This document shows positions 40,314-51,437 of a stretch of 64,000 bases of DNA, one piece after another. This DNA comes from Taenia hydatigena (Eukaryota; Platyhelminthes; Cestoda; Cyclophyllidea; Taeniidae): contig JADWOT020000006.1 in the NCBI GenBank assembly GCA_036345935.2, positions 19,504,519 through 19,568,518 on the forward strand, given 5' to 3'. The position numbers and the translations under genes were made by a program. Below the pieces are notes generated by a model. It had not been told where the DNA came from. It made no database searches and saw nothing but the letters and a program-made list of their open reading frames with translations. Each line of letters opens with the position of its first letter. Within the stretch, counting starts at the first letter, position 1.

Positions 40314-40834
40314 GGTACTGTGTGGCTACAAATGTGCATATGCTACTACATCTGCTTAAGAAGCTCAAGTTTTTCTTGCAGTTAACATCGATGACTCCTC
40401 GGTGGAAATTTTAAATCGTGTAATAGGTGATGTCATCTTGGTTATTTTGCAAGCCACAGGATTAGGCTAATTGTATCAACTTTCAGCTGCTACCTTTGCA
40501 GTTTATTAAGCCTTATTTACAATATGGATAGAAGAAGGCGTACTATTAGCGCTGAGGGAATGTAATTCAGTCGTAGAAGAAAGTTATTTCTGCACTTTTA
40601 TTTACCATTTGTAAGCAACAAGTCAACAGCTAAAGTTTTTACAGTCGCTAAGAGCAGTAGCAATGTGATGAAAATGCTAATGGCATGACCAGAATCCAAG
40701 GCACTGAGCAACAGTGCAATATGCTGAGAAAAAGTACCCTTGAAATCAAATGCAGAGCTAATCAAGCTAGGAAAGCGTTTGACAACTACTATTAAAACTT
40801 CTGTTTGCTATAAGGGAATCCTCTCTAGTGGCAT
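40314..40834. other. Spacer between LTR copies
   Basis: About 520 bp of unique AT-rich sequence in the Kv4-SH2B intergenic region. No gene or repeat recognised. Confidence 0.5.
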
Positions 40835-42633
40835 TGCATTGATTTGTTTGTCTGAACTGCTTGTTTTGGTCGGGGTCACAGGGATGACCATATTGCCCTA
40901 GCTGCGTAGGCTGGCCTTCAAGCAATGCCAGCAGCTCATTTCCCTCTGTCTGTTAAATATATACATATTCTAACCTAGTATTAAGCCTTCTTTTACCCTC
41001 GATGGAGCTTCAGGACGCTAAAATGGTTGCAGCAAAAGGCAGACCTCACTCTATAGAGTTCTTATCCCCATCTCTACCGCCTGTGGCACATTGCAGCGGT
41101 GCGAAAGAAGTGCATGTGCTACGGATGGGCCACGAACGACTTACCTCTTCGGCACCTACCCCATCTCCGTGTTCTACAAGAAAGCTATCAACAACTGAAG
41201 CAACACTAGCCATGGACCATCTGGAAAGTTTCGTTCCGAAGATTACCCCTAATAGACTTGCTTAAGGAGATTGGCGTGCTAACGCCTCCCTACGGACATA
41301 CTGATGGTCGCAGAACCACTTATCCTGAACTTTGTTTCCAAGCCAAACGAAATTCCAAGTCCAATGCACTGCCAAGAGGGATCACTAACGTTGGTGTTAA
41401 GCATCGCCTCAATCGCGTCGAATGTCGGCGACTGGCATGGTTAGCTTGTGGGTGCTTCCTGCAGCAATGACTAAGTTGTGGTGGCTAACGCGGGAGGTGT
41501 ACCAAGGGGCGCGTCGGGGACGACGCTCGAAAGAGGAGAGGGGCAATGTAGTGTCCCGAGGCTCCCTTAAGGCAAAAGAAGGCAAAGTGGCGGGGTAGAA
41601 TACATATATTCACCGGACAGAGGGAAATAGGCTGCTGGCATGGCTCGGAGGCCAGCCCACGCAGCTAGGGCAATATGGCCACCCCTGTGACCTTGACAGA
41701 AACCGGTAGTTCCAACAAACAAAGTACTACATTGCCCCTCTCCTCTTTCGAGCGTCGTCCCCGACGCGTCCCTCGGTACATCTCCCGCGTTAGCCATCAC
41801 AACATACTCGGTGCTGCAAGAAGCACCCACGAGCTAACCATGCCAGTCGCCGACATTCGACGCGATTGAGGCGATGCTTAACACCAACGTTAGTGATCCC
41901 TCTTGGCAGTGCATTGGACTTGGAATTTCGTTTGGCTTGGAAACAAAGTTCAGGATAAGTGGTTCTGCGACCATCAGTATGTCCGTAGGGAGGCGTTAGC
42001 ACGCCGATCCTCTTAAACAAGTATAATAGGGGTAATCTTTGGAACGAAACTTTCCAGATGGTCCATGGCTAGTGTTGCTTCAGTTGTTGATAGCTTTCTT
42101 GTAGAACACGGAGATGGGGTAGGTGCCGAAGAGGTAAGTCGTTCGTGGCCCATCCGTAGCACATGCACTTCTTTTGCACCGCTGCAACATGCCGCAGGGG
42201 GTAGAGATCGGGATAAAAAAAACCTATAGAGTCGGGTCCGCTTTCCGCTGCCACCAATGTAGCGTCCCGAGGCTCCCTTAAGGCAAAAAAAGGCAAAGTG
42301 GCAGGGTAGAATACATATATTCGCCGGACTGAGGGAAATAGGCTGCTGGCATGGCTCGGAGGCCAGCCCACGCAGCTAGGGCAATACGGCCACCCCTGTG
42401 ACCTTGACAGAAACCGGTAGTTCTAACAAACAAAGTACTACAGGCAATGTAATGCTTTGTTTGTTTGAACTACCGATTTCGGTCAGGGACACGGAGGTGG
42501 CCATATTGTCCTAGCTGCGTAGGCTGGCCTTCGGATCATGACAGCAGCTTATTTCCCTCTTTTTGCTGAATATATATATTCTACTCTAGCACTTTGCCTT
42601 CTTTTGCCTTTGATGGAGCCTTGAAATGCTACA
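40835..42633 (+). mobile_element. Outer TRIM retrotransposon, interrupted by a nested copy
   Basis: The 5' LTR is 40835-41022 (TGCATTGATTTG to GGACGCTAAA). A weak primer-binding site follows (ATGGTTGCAGCAAAAGG, 41023 on). The internal region runs to 41546 and ends in the polypurine tract GAAAGAGGAGAGGGGCAA. The 3' LTR is 42448-42633 (TGTAATGC to GAAATGCTACA). Host duplications GGCAT (40830-40834) and AGCAT (42634-42638) agree at four of five bases. A second TRIM is inserted exactly between the polypurine tract and the 3' LTR. The element encodes no reverse transcriptase or other protein I recognise, so it is non-autonomous. Its two LTRs differ at roughly a fifth of positions by eye, so it is old. 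Confidence 0.85.
41547..42442 (-). mobile_element. Inner TRIM retrotransposon (896 bp), inverted inside the outer one
   Basis: A complete minus-strand element. The 5' LTR is 42442-42258 and the internal region 42257-41732. The 3' LTR is 41731-41547. Each LTR is 185 bp, starts TGTAG and ends CTACA. Right after the 5' LTR is TGGTGGCAGCGG (42256-42245), the exact 12 nt complement of the 3' end of eukaryotic tRNA-Leu(AAG), the primer-binding site. Before the 3' LTR is the polypurine tract AAGAGGAGAGGGG. Identical GGCAA duplications flank it (41542-41546 and 42443-42447). The two LTRs differ at about 7 of 185 positions, so it is much younger than its host element. No capsid, protease, integrase or reverse transcriptase is encoded, so it needs helper enzymes from another element. 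Confidence 0.93.
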
Positions 42634-43091
42634 AGCATTATTTTTCAATGTAAAAAATTTTAGTTTAATCTAAGTATAGTCCTTAAGTGCACGTAAAAAC
42701 AAGTCCAATCCTTTATAGCCCTAACAAACTGCAAAGTTTTAGCTGCTTGACACATTGTATTAAAATTGTTAGATTATTTTTTCAGGAAATAAGGACTTTA
42801 ATTAAAATAAGTTATCGTTGGCTACTTTTTTTATCTAACACACCTTTATCGAAAAGCAATATTTAATTTTTACTTTCGAGCTCTTTTTTATCACCGCTTT
42901 GTGTTTTAACATGCAAATTAAACCACATTTTGTGGTTTTGCAAGCATCAAGCTCAAATTTGGATGAAGCTATTGCGATGCTCATTGGTTTATGGACCTTT
43001 AAAACTCCATTGGCTCGTAGTCCACTTTATATCAAATGCTGTTTTGTAGCCCACGAATTCGTTGAAGATCGTTCTGTCAAATGTAGCTCCG
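42634..43091. promoter_or_regulatory. 5' flank of SH2B gene
   Basis: 458 bp between the outer TRIM's 3' LTR and the SH2B start codon. A TTTTGTAG at about 43043-43050 could be a cis- or trans-splice acceptor for the 5' leader, because an in-frame stop lies just there. No TATA box identified. Confidence 0.3.
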
Positions 43092-43332
43092 ATGACGATG
43101 CGCCACGAAAGTTGGAATCGATTCTGCCAAAACACCAGCAACCGTCTGGCAATAGAGGCTCTTCAGTTGTTCAAGGCCCACCTCAATGATAACCGCCAGG
43201 ATGATCAACCCGGTTGCGGACGCGAATTTTTAGACAGCATTTGCTTGGGCATTCGAAAAAAATTTGAACTCTCCCTATCCCAAAGATATTTCGTCTCAAA
43301 GGAAGATTGTACTAAATTTCATATGTCTAAAG
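43092..43332 (+). CDS. SH2B: SH2B adaptor exon 1, dimerisation (Phe-zipper) domain
   Basis: First coding exon of an SH2B/Lnk-family adaptor. From the ATG at 43092 it reads MTMRHESWNRFCQNTSNRLA and on through LQLFKAHL to FLDSICLGIRKKFEL. This matches the [21 protein letters not shown] and FAELFLQHFE helices of the N-terminal dimerisation domain in human SH2B1, including the W-x-x-FC signature. An in-frame TAG lies a few codons upstream, so this ATG is the natural start. The donor is not certain: AAAG followed by GTTGGT (exon end 43332) gives the phase 1 required by the next exon, but the site is weak, and GTACTA at 43309 is an alternative. In the family the domain pairs SH2B molecules and so cross-links the receptor kinases they bind. 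Confidence 0.75.
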
Positions 43333-46300
43333 GTTGGTTTGAGTCACGGCATGCAAATGTATTGAGGTTTATCAACTAAGTCATTCGTAATGGGCATTAT
43401 TCTATTTGTTATTCTGACAGATATTTAGCTGCATCAGCTTTTACTGATTTTGCCTCTATTTCTGAATTTTCAGCAAACTCCTAATCACTGTTTATTAGAA
43501 CAGGCAGTGTTGTTTGTTGTTGTTATTTCAGCTTTGACTGATGTTTCGCTCTTAAGAATTATTCTTATTCATAGGGATTTGTAGACTTTTGTCGTCTGCA
43601 CGTTGAATTCACTGCATTTGAGCTGTGGTGGTGTACATTGTACACTGGCACGGCTTCCTGATGTGCCCATTTCTTGCAAAATTTCGCATATTATTTTAAA
43701 GTTTATAACTTGGCCATATCTCTGCTTTCCAAGGTTTAAACCAGCATTTCTTTCATAGCTTACAATATTAGATACAGATGGGAGGAACTAAAACTGTCAT
43801 CACCGTGGTGTGGTATTAACTTGCCCTCTGTGTGTACTTTTCCTGGGAACTGCCGCAATTCACTACATTTGTCCAAAAGTTGAGTGGTGTGCAATATTTT
43901 TTTGCTTACTCTCCCGATAACTGTATTGATTTTGAGGCCACTTTCATCACTATGATCTGCGAGCGAACTGTTGTACTAGCATAGAATTTCGGTGCATCGA
44001 TTTTCTTAATTACCTCGCAATGGTATCCAGGGTGGTGGAGAGGCGTTAGTTTAATTCTGGTCCTTATTACTGACGTTGTTGGATCGTGTCCTCTTGGCGG
44101 CCTTGCGGCGATCGCAAATGAGCCATTCTGAGTTTTCACTTACCGTATCATTTCGGCAAATAAGTTGTCCGTCTCACTCACTGGATTGCTGTCTTCTTCC
44201 CAATACCTCATGCTTCCCGCTAATGAAGTGCCCCCTTCTGGAGCTGGCTAGCAGTCTCTCTCCTACAAATTGTTAGTAGATTGTGATAAGAAGACAACTG
44301 CCTCAGCCATTTTGTTCCACTGGCCTGGTCACCATTTTCCTTATCTCTTGTATGTTTGTGTATGTATGTGCGTATTTTTTTTCGCGCAAGGTCGTCATCA
44401 ACTGCCTAGCCCCGTGGAATGACTCACTTTGTTAGTTGGTTGGTTGGCCAGTCGGTTGGTAGCATTAGTGCTACTAAATTTAGCAACTGCTCACGCCTAT
44501 CCCTGGGCAAGAAAACGACTTTCCAATTACGGATGCTTGCTGCAATCAGCAGCTTACCTAGCCAGCTGTCATGCAAGCGAAAATTAGGTGGTTTCTATTT
44601 AATAACTCGTTCCAATCGCGCAGGCGATCTTTGCGGTTTTGGGAGCGAAATTGTCAACCGATTGTATCAGGAAATGTTCTAGCGTTATCTGCAGCTTAAC
44701 TGGTAAATTATAGAAGGTTTACACTAACTCCAAAGGAAATGTCCTATCCATCGATATGGAATGTTATTCATTTGCTTCGTCCTATTCGCGGCAATACTCT
44801 GCCATTACAATTTGTCTGCTACTTATTTGTCTGGCTTTAAGATGTGCTTAGAAGGTAGGAAAATCAACAGAACTATGGATGGATGGTAAGCTTAGGACAT
44901 ATGAAGTTTTGTGTGTTTAGCTTGGGTCAACCTTTCTGTCACCGTGACTTGAGGTTGACGACTTCGCCGTTCCCTTTGGTAGGCTTTCCCTCCCTCCGTC
45001 GCATATTGCCATTACTCACCTCACGACTTGACTCATGCATGTACGCAGGTGGGCGGTGGGCACGCAAAGTTGTGTAAACTTCCGTATGATTGTGGCAATG
45101 GCTCTTCGCTTTAGTCTCTTTCGCCTTCACTCCATTCATTCTCTTCTGGGACCCATCTCTGTCGCCGTCAATATCTTCTTTATGTCTCGAACAAGAGTTG
45201 CTTTTTACCTCAAGACTATTCCCCATTGACCTAACTTCTGGAATCACTCACTTGTGTCAAATCCAGTGCAGTCTAATTTTAGCGGTTTAAACGCTTTCTC
45301 GTTTGAAGTCTTTTCTTTGTGATCGGCTCATGAATACCAACGTTGGGCGCGTGTTTTTTATACTATTTCTCAATGCTTCTTTCAGGTTTGAGAACAGATT
45401 CTAGCGTAGGCACGACGGTCATGGGATTAATTTCAGAATCTCGCGGGCTCTTACTTTCCTTTGGCACTTTTGGGCCTGAAGTTCTACAACTCAAAAATGG
45501 GCACCCTCTTGCCGTTAGATATCTTCCTCAGCTGCTCATTTAATACCTTTAAGTGGCGAAATGACTGCTACCTGGGCTGATGCTTTATGAGCGAATTGAA
45601 AACTGAATTTGGAACAGCATTAGCGGAACTATTGGTGGCTTTTAAATACACTCAGATGCTTAGATTTGTAACACCTCTGCCTTGATATTTATTGCGTTTT
45701 TGACCTACCCCTGTTGCTCAAGCGATTTTCTTTTTCCATTGCTAATAGGATTGGAGGTTCGCCTTAGAAATTCTTTATATTGTGCTATTAGGGTCGTTTT
45801 TAGGCTGTGAAGCTCTTTCGTATTCACTCGAACACTTCCGTTTGTACCACTACTGTGGTTCACTATATCATGTGGATCTCAGTACCCTCAGTCCCTAATG
45901 AAAGCATCCGCCTTTGAAATGAAGGCGTTGGCACAAATGCCTTTTAAAATTCTTCACCACTGTTTTCCGTCTCTGTACTTTACGTCTTCAGTGAGAATGA
46001 AATTGGAGCACCCAGGCAAGCCAATTTGCCCTTATTCACTTCACGATAGCTTCTCACTGTGACTTATTTACCTCACTATGAATCTAAGAACTGAAGTCCT
46101 CCTCACAACCCCTCCACTACATTTATTCGTAACATTCCTATCGTTGAATCTGAAGTTCATATCTTGCTCATTGATATCCTCATTTCTGGAGTCGCTTACA
46201 ATTAGCATACTTTCAGCAGCATGGAAGCTTTCACATTGATTCCTTCCACCGCGATCCACTTATGGATCCCATTTTGGACAGTCAAAGTGCCCTTTTGCAA

Positions 46301-46459
46301 GTCTCAAATTCTCATATACGGCGTGAGAATCATAAATAGCGAAGTCATTAACAGTTTCGGTTACCAACATAGTTTCACTTTACTAGATTAAAATCTTTCC
46401 TCGTTTAATGTTCTCGCTAGCTCATTTGAATACAAGACGATATTTTTCGTCTGCCGTAG
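43333..46459 (+). other. SH2B intron 1
   Basis: About 3.1 kb. A good-looking acceptor (CAATGCTTCTTTCAG, about 45371-45385) precedes an open stretch near 45386-45540. It could be an extra or alternative exon, but the peptide has no family similarity, so it is not called. Confidence 0.45.
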
Positions 46460-46956
46460 ATTCGCTTCGCAAGAAGCAGCTCTCTAAAGCTGATGAGGCG
46501 GGGGACTTTGATCCTACTGGGTCGGAAGAGGGTGCCTGTACCACGGAGGAGAAGGAATCCTCCCTTGCGGCCTCATCTTCCCTCTCTCTCATCGGTGATT
46601 CCACTCTCGGTGGTGGCGGAAGTGGAGCCCATCACCACGTCCCCACCTCTTCCTACGTCAACGCCAGCACCGTTGTCGCGGCAGCACTGGCGGCTGCAGC
46701 AGCCCAGCGTTCCGCTGCAAAGGCTACCTCTGCTACCGCACCCCTTCCTGCCACCTCCACTGCTTCCGGTCCATCCGTCTCCTCGCACCACCACGACCAT
46801 CATTGTCAAAAGACAGAGGGGCGTTGGCGACCAGGTTCATGGCTCCGACGTTCCTTTGTGTTGCTGTGGAGAAGAAGGGCGTCCCCGGCGTCTGCTACTG
46901 CGGCTGTGACTGCTTCTTGTGCTAAACCGCTTCTTCAGGATGATATTATGAGGCAA
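46460..46956 (+). CDS. SH2B: SH2B adaptor exon 2, low-complexity linker and basic motif
   Basis: The exon starts after the acceptor TTTTTCGTCTGCCGTAG in phase 1. It encodes a Ser/Glu-rich start (LRKKQLSKADEAGDF), a Gly/His/Ala-rich low-complexity section (AAALAAAAAQRSAAK, HHHDHH), then RWRPGSWLRRSFVLLWRRR. The last part parallels the [21 protein letters not shown] basic motif that precedes the PH domain in SH2B proteins and serves membrane and nuclear targeting. The 3' end is uncertain. I place it at CAA followed by GTGAAA (46956), but the phase does not fit the best acceptor of the next exon, so another donor or a further small exon may exist. High GC relative to its surroundings supports coding. 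Confidence 0.65.
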
Positions 46957-47279
46957 GTGAAATTCGGAAGTCCTAGGAAGCAGTTTTCTTACATTTCCAA
47001 GTTGTTAGGGTCGCCACAAATGAGTGGGCTCTTTCTTTCTCCCTCCTTTTCATGAGATTTTGGAACTCCATGAGACCATTTGTTGCTTTGGATTTAAGGG
47101 TGAAGCACCTGATCCGAAGGCGAACATCCTATGGCTTGGAGCTTTTTGAGTACCCAACAATGCTTTAAAAGACACTTGTGTCTGTCTACAGAATTCACAC
47201 TGCTTTTTTTTGTGTCGCTAATCTAACCAAAAGTTTTCTACCGCCCTCCTGATTTCCTAGCACCCTCTTTCCTTCTCAG

Positions 47280-47616
47280 CATCATTGCTTACCATCAAGC
47301 CAAAGCCAGCAAGCAGTGTCGTCCTCCGGGTGCTAACATCCTTCTCCTTGGTGAATGCGTTCTTGAGGGAGTGCTCACCGAGTGGCTGGGTCCTGGTGGA
47401 CTGGGAGGCAGTGGCGGCGCTGGTGTTGGTGGCGGTGGCGGTGGTGGCGGCGGCAGTGTCTGCACCCCTCCGCCTCCTTCTGCCTCCTCTACCTCCTCCG
47501 CTTTTTCTGTTCCGGGTCTCTTGGTGCTTCAAGACAATCCCCAGTGGGCGCGATCTCGTCTCCTGCTCATGCGCACGTCAGCTGGATATGTCCTAGAGGT
47601 CTACACACCCCCTGAG
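47280..47616 (+). CDS. SH2B: SH2B adaptor exon 3, first half of PH domain
   Basis: It encodes the first strands of the PH domain. ECVLEGVLTEWL corresponds to strand 1 (compare REGVLRYLV in SH2B). QWARSRLLLMRTSAGYVLEVYTPPE corresponds to strands 2-3 (compare QWQKCRLLLRS and LEFFVPPK). Between them is an insertion of about 45 residues made of Gly, Pro and Ser, far longer than the vertebrate loop. The donor GAG followed by GTACGT at 47616 is strong, phase 0. The start is less sure. The best acceptor is CTCTTTCCTTCTCAG ending at 47279 (phase 2); TTTCCTAG at 47260 (phase 1) is the alternative. The PH domain binds membrane phosphoinositides in this family. Confidence 0.82.
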
Positions 47617-50600
47617 GTACGTGTACGCATCTTGTTTTGCCGATTTTAGCCTCTTAATCTCTCGACACAATTCCAATATGCTCGACTAACCCATCGTTCT
47701 AGGCAGTATCTGTCGTTTGTTGGGGACAGGCATGCGAGGCTTACTAATTGCATATGACTGCTTTGCTGTCGTTTATTTGGTCTATCAATTACTTTATGGT
47801 CGAGAAATGTTTTTCTCTCCACCTGTGATCACTACTAACCCCTTAGTGGTTTTTCCTTATTCAAGTTGATCGGTAGCTGCTGCCATCAATCTTCTCCTGA
47901 AGGCCGCATAATGCTTGAATCCGCTCTTTTTCACCCCTTAGGACCTCCACCGGCTTTAGTTTTCAAGACTGCCACCTATAGATAATCGGTGTTATTTTGA
48001 AGTTGGCTCACCACGGAATTCGTATTTTTTTCATTGTCAAGCTACATATTTCATTTTAGTTCCGATGTAACTTTTTATTGCATTCCAGTTAGAGCCGAAC
48101 CAATTTATCCAAACCTCTAGATAAATCCTCCTTTTTAGGAGGTCCAAAAGGAAGCCATTTCGGCCTTGGAATGTCGGCCGAACTGAATGGGTAATGGTTG
48201 AAAAGTAAACCCCCTCCAGAACTAGTTTCTGACATGCATTTCTTAGCACGAGAAGGCGAGAGGTGAGGCCATGTTTTAGCTGCAAACTTGACACGGCTTG
48301 ACGGGATGTGTCTGCCTGATTAGTCTGGTTTCGTGTCTGACCTAGAATCTTAAGTTGGCGCGCTTCACAGTGTGATTTGGCAATTCCTTCAATCACCCAC
48401 CTGCCTAACTATCCTCCCTACCTCATTATCAAAGCCTTGGTTCACGCCAAATTTTTGGCTATTTTGAAAAGGTAGGTCATAATCGGCGCGGCCTGTTATA
48501 GGGCTACATTGTTCGTGCCACTGCATGATTTATTCAGCAGTAGGTCAAGAAATCCACGTTGTCACTGGTATTCTGCCAACCACCATATCGAGTTGCGACA
48601 GTGGCACCACTCCATCTCTCTCTCCCTCTCTATCTACGGGATAATTAAGCCCCCCTGCGCAAACTCATTGATCAATTTTTTCCACATCACGGCGGGAGCC
48701 ATTCCTTCCTTCCTACCCGTGTTGCAGGAAAGAAGACCCTAACTGCTGTTTCTGCAGCTGCCGCGTGCATTTGGGGATTGCGTGTGCGTAGTTGTGCCTC
48801 ATGGGCAAGGGCTATTTCTGGCCTTGTGTGACTGCCGCCACTATAGCGACCACTTCCCTTCACTTCTTCCTTACCCTCTCCTCTCCTCCTCGCCCTCACA
48901 CCCTTTCCGTCTTGGCCCAGGCGTCGCAGGGATCACGTGGGCGCAATTTTGGCTCACCGCCGTGGCAGCCAGTTTGCCCTCGCTTCTGTCATCTTGCGCC
49001 TGGATTACGAAATACCCTGTCTTGTGCGCCAAGCGAATTGACAAATTATTGGGGTTGCTTTCGTGCTTCTAATTTCAGTTGTGGTTTCACACTTTATTTG
49101 GCAGCGCTCGTATTTTTTGAAAAGACTACTCAACTTCATCCATTGATGCAATGCAGAATTCTGATAAATCTATCTTGAACTGCTCCTGAATACGCTTTTA
49201 TGCTCTGCTTAATCGCTTAATCGTTATTTTTTACAAAAGATTGTTTTATTTTATGTACTGGCGAATGCTTGTTTACCTAATTCCCGTGGTGGAACTCCTC
49301 TAGCGAACTAGCTGCGGTTCAAATCAACTGATAATAGTTTGAGATGGGTGTGTTTACTGTTCAATGTCATCCCGCAGAGGAACCTCTCTGGCTGCCAACC
49401 AATGGTGCTGGAACCTTTCTCTCCACCTATCAATCCATCTGGCCAGCCTTGTTGCTACTAAATCGTTTGATTAATTTGAGACCTATGGTTAGCTTTATCT
49501 GTAGCCTTTGTTCGTGTCTTTGCTCATCGTCAGAGTGCCGTTTCCACAGTATTTCTGTCGCTTCCTCTTTAAAAGTCACCAAAAAAGCAGGAAAAAAAAC
49601 CATCATTTCCTCCACCTTATTTAAAATATTTTTTCAATATTTTAATAAAATGCCTACCTTTGAACCTGCAAAAGTCCTTAAATCTAAACTTGAAAAGAAT
49701 GAACTGGAAAGTGTAGTTTGTTTACGTGGCTGTGTAGCATGGGATTTTTTTGGGTACGTGAATCAAAACTCATTGACACGATTTCACCTATGCCGTACAT
49801 TCTCGAAACGCCCGTCTTTACGATGGCAACTTTTTGTCGCGTTTTTAGCATTATTTCCGCCACCTTGTAGTTAGGACAGTCGTGGTTGGTGGAATTTTCG
49901 TTGATAAAGGCGAATACTTAGAAAGAGCACTACAAAATTATATCCTTCATTTCCCTAACGCCAAGTAGGCTTGCAAATCCCACTTTTGGAGGCCGTTTTA
50001 TCTCGAGGCTATGAAAAACCTGTTCCTGGTCCCCTCCATTCCTATCTTGTGATTTTTATTTTCTAACGGTCTGTTATTATTTGGCATGGAGTTGTCTAGC
50101 GCTAATGCTATGAAAGCGTGATAATCATCACCCCTCATCTCATTCCTTTCAACCCTAAGGTTCTGTCTTCAAATTTCACTGGTTTAATCGTTCTGTCTGT
50201 GCTGAGGCGTTTTCTTGCGTGCCCCCGAGTTGCATCAATGCGTATCGATTGAAGTGTCATTTTGCCTTCAGCAAAAAAATTATTAGTGGACTGTTCCTTC
50301 TGTTGTGCAGCATACCCACGCACACAAAGTAGTTTTACAGGGATTAAGTGCTGCGTGCCTTAGAAGTCTGGCTTGGATTCGTGAGTTGATCGGTTTGCAA
50401 TAACTAATGACATGTTCGCTCGCCTGATGTTGCCATTACATACAAAGAGAACCCCTCCTACATAAATCAGTCAGCAACATCAACAGGATGATAATCTTTC
50501 AAGTTGGTAGTCGCCTGTAAGCGCACGGGACTTCCACGACCTTGCCAGCTGACGTAGATTTCCACAATTTTCCTCCATCGTTGCTCAACTTTAAAGCCAC

Positions 50601-51332
50601 AGCATCTTTGAACCCAAGTTAGACTCATTTCTGCAAGAGGACCTGCTGGAATAACGTTTAAATGCTCAACCGGAATTTTTGGAGGAATTGAAAATGGGAG
50701 GGGAGAGGAAGGGAAGTACTGCTGGCAAGCGGTCGCACATTCACCTCCGTTTTGTGACGCACACATGTAAACAATCGGATGTATTTGACATGTCCCTCCA
50801 AGTTGCATAATGTCATCTTAGTTAAGGATGCCGAAACCGCCTGAACTTTTTTTGATCGCCTTATTATTTAGCGCCATATAAATTTACACTCGAATCTGCC
50901 ATTCACAGGCGTAATTTTTCATCACCTATTTTTAATTTGAATGGTCACTTAACGCATTTGCTTTTTAAGTTTTATTCCGACAAAACTTTAAATAGCTTTT
51001 TAGTTACGAAATCGTTTTATTGAATTCTATAGAAGTTTGGTGACTTTAATAGCTCCTAATACAGTTTATGTGTGTTTAAATCCATTCAGCAATTATCATC
51101 CATCCGAGATGCATTTCACTTACCTGAAAGAGGCGGTAAAACTTTTGGTGGTGCTATTTCAGAGCTAGTTCAAGATCTCTTCGAGTCATTTGTGGTGGGG
51201 CTTAGAAGTGGTTGAAATTCTCGCTCCTTGGGTTGCTCTGAAACAAGTAGTCACAGGGTAGTCTTCAAAGTATTGTCAACCTATGGAACCCCTTATTAGA
51301 ATGGGTTGGGCTTTTATCTTTTTGTTTTTTAG
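47617..51332 (+). other. SH2B intron 3
   Basis: About 3.7 kb. It contains a CT-rich patch near 48614-48640 and a 113-codon antisense open frame (listed separately). A 176-codon frame at 49344-49874 is open but looks like chance. Confidence 0.55.
50467..50808 (-). CDS. Unidentified 113-codon antisense ORF in SH2B intron
   Basis: ATG-to-TGA frame on the strand opposite SH2B. The predicted peptide is cysteine-bearing (CQIHPIVYMCASQNGGEC near the start and QRCCGFKVEQRWRK later), with a balanced amino acid mix and no low complexity. It has no signal peptide or membrane helix and I recognise no domain. It could be an exon of a nested minus-strand gene, part of a decayed element, or chance; length alone does not settle it. 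Confidence 0.2.
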   Translation of the reverse strand: MQLGGTCQIHPIVYMCASQNGGECATACQQYFPSSPLPFSIPPKIPVEHLNVIPAGPLAEMSLTWVQRCCGFKVEQRWRKIVEIYVSWQGRGSPVRLQATTNLKDYHPVDVAD

Positions 51333-51437
51333 TCAAATTGTCCTCGTTACGGTATCTCGTGCAGCCTGATTGCGGATCTCCGACGTCTGCGTCCTGCTGA
51401 GTTGACAGATTTTCGCAACTACGTCTTCCTTCTCAAG
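51333..51437 (+). CDS. SH2B: SH2B adaptor exon 4, middle of PH domain
   Basis: A 35-codon exon, phase 0 at both ends. The acceptor is TTTTTGTTTTTTAG and the donor CTCAAG followed by GTAATT. It encodes ISCSLIADLRRLRPAELTDF followed by RNYVFLLK, equivalent to [20 protein letters not shown] and ENTFVVKV of human SH2B1 (PH strands 4-6). It joins exon 3 without a gap in the PH alignment, which supports both boundaries. Confidence 0.92.

Noticed and set aside
41547..41731. Interpretation of the inverted LTR as an autointegration or assembly inversion product
   Set aside because: The perfect GGCAA duplications flanking a complete 896 bp element are explained more simply by a nested insertion; the alternative remains testable with long reads.
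45386..45543. Open stretch after a good acceptor in SH2B intron 1
   Set aside because: Acceptor looks good but the peptide shows no SH2B similarity and phase continuity could not be shown.
49344..49874. 176-codon plus-strand frame in SH2B intron 3
   Set aside because: No domain, no splice-site context fitting SH2B phases, Leu/Ser/Phe-rich composition as in random frames.
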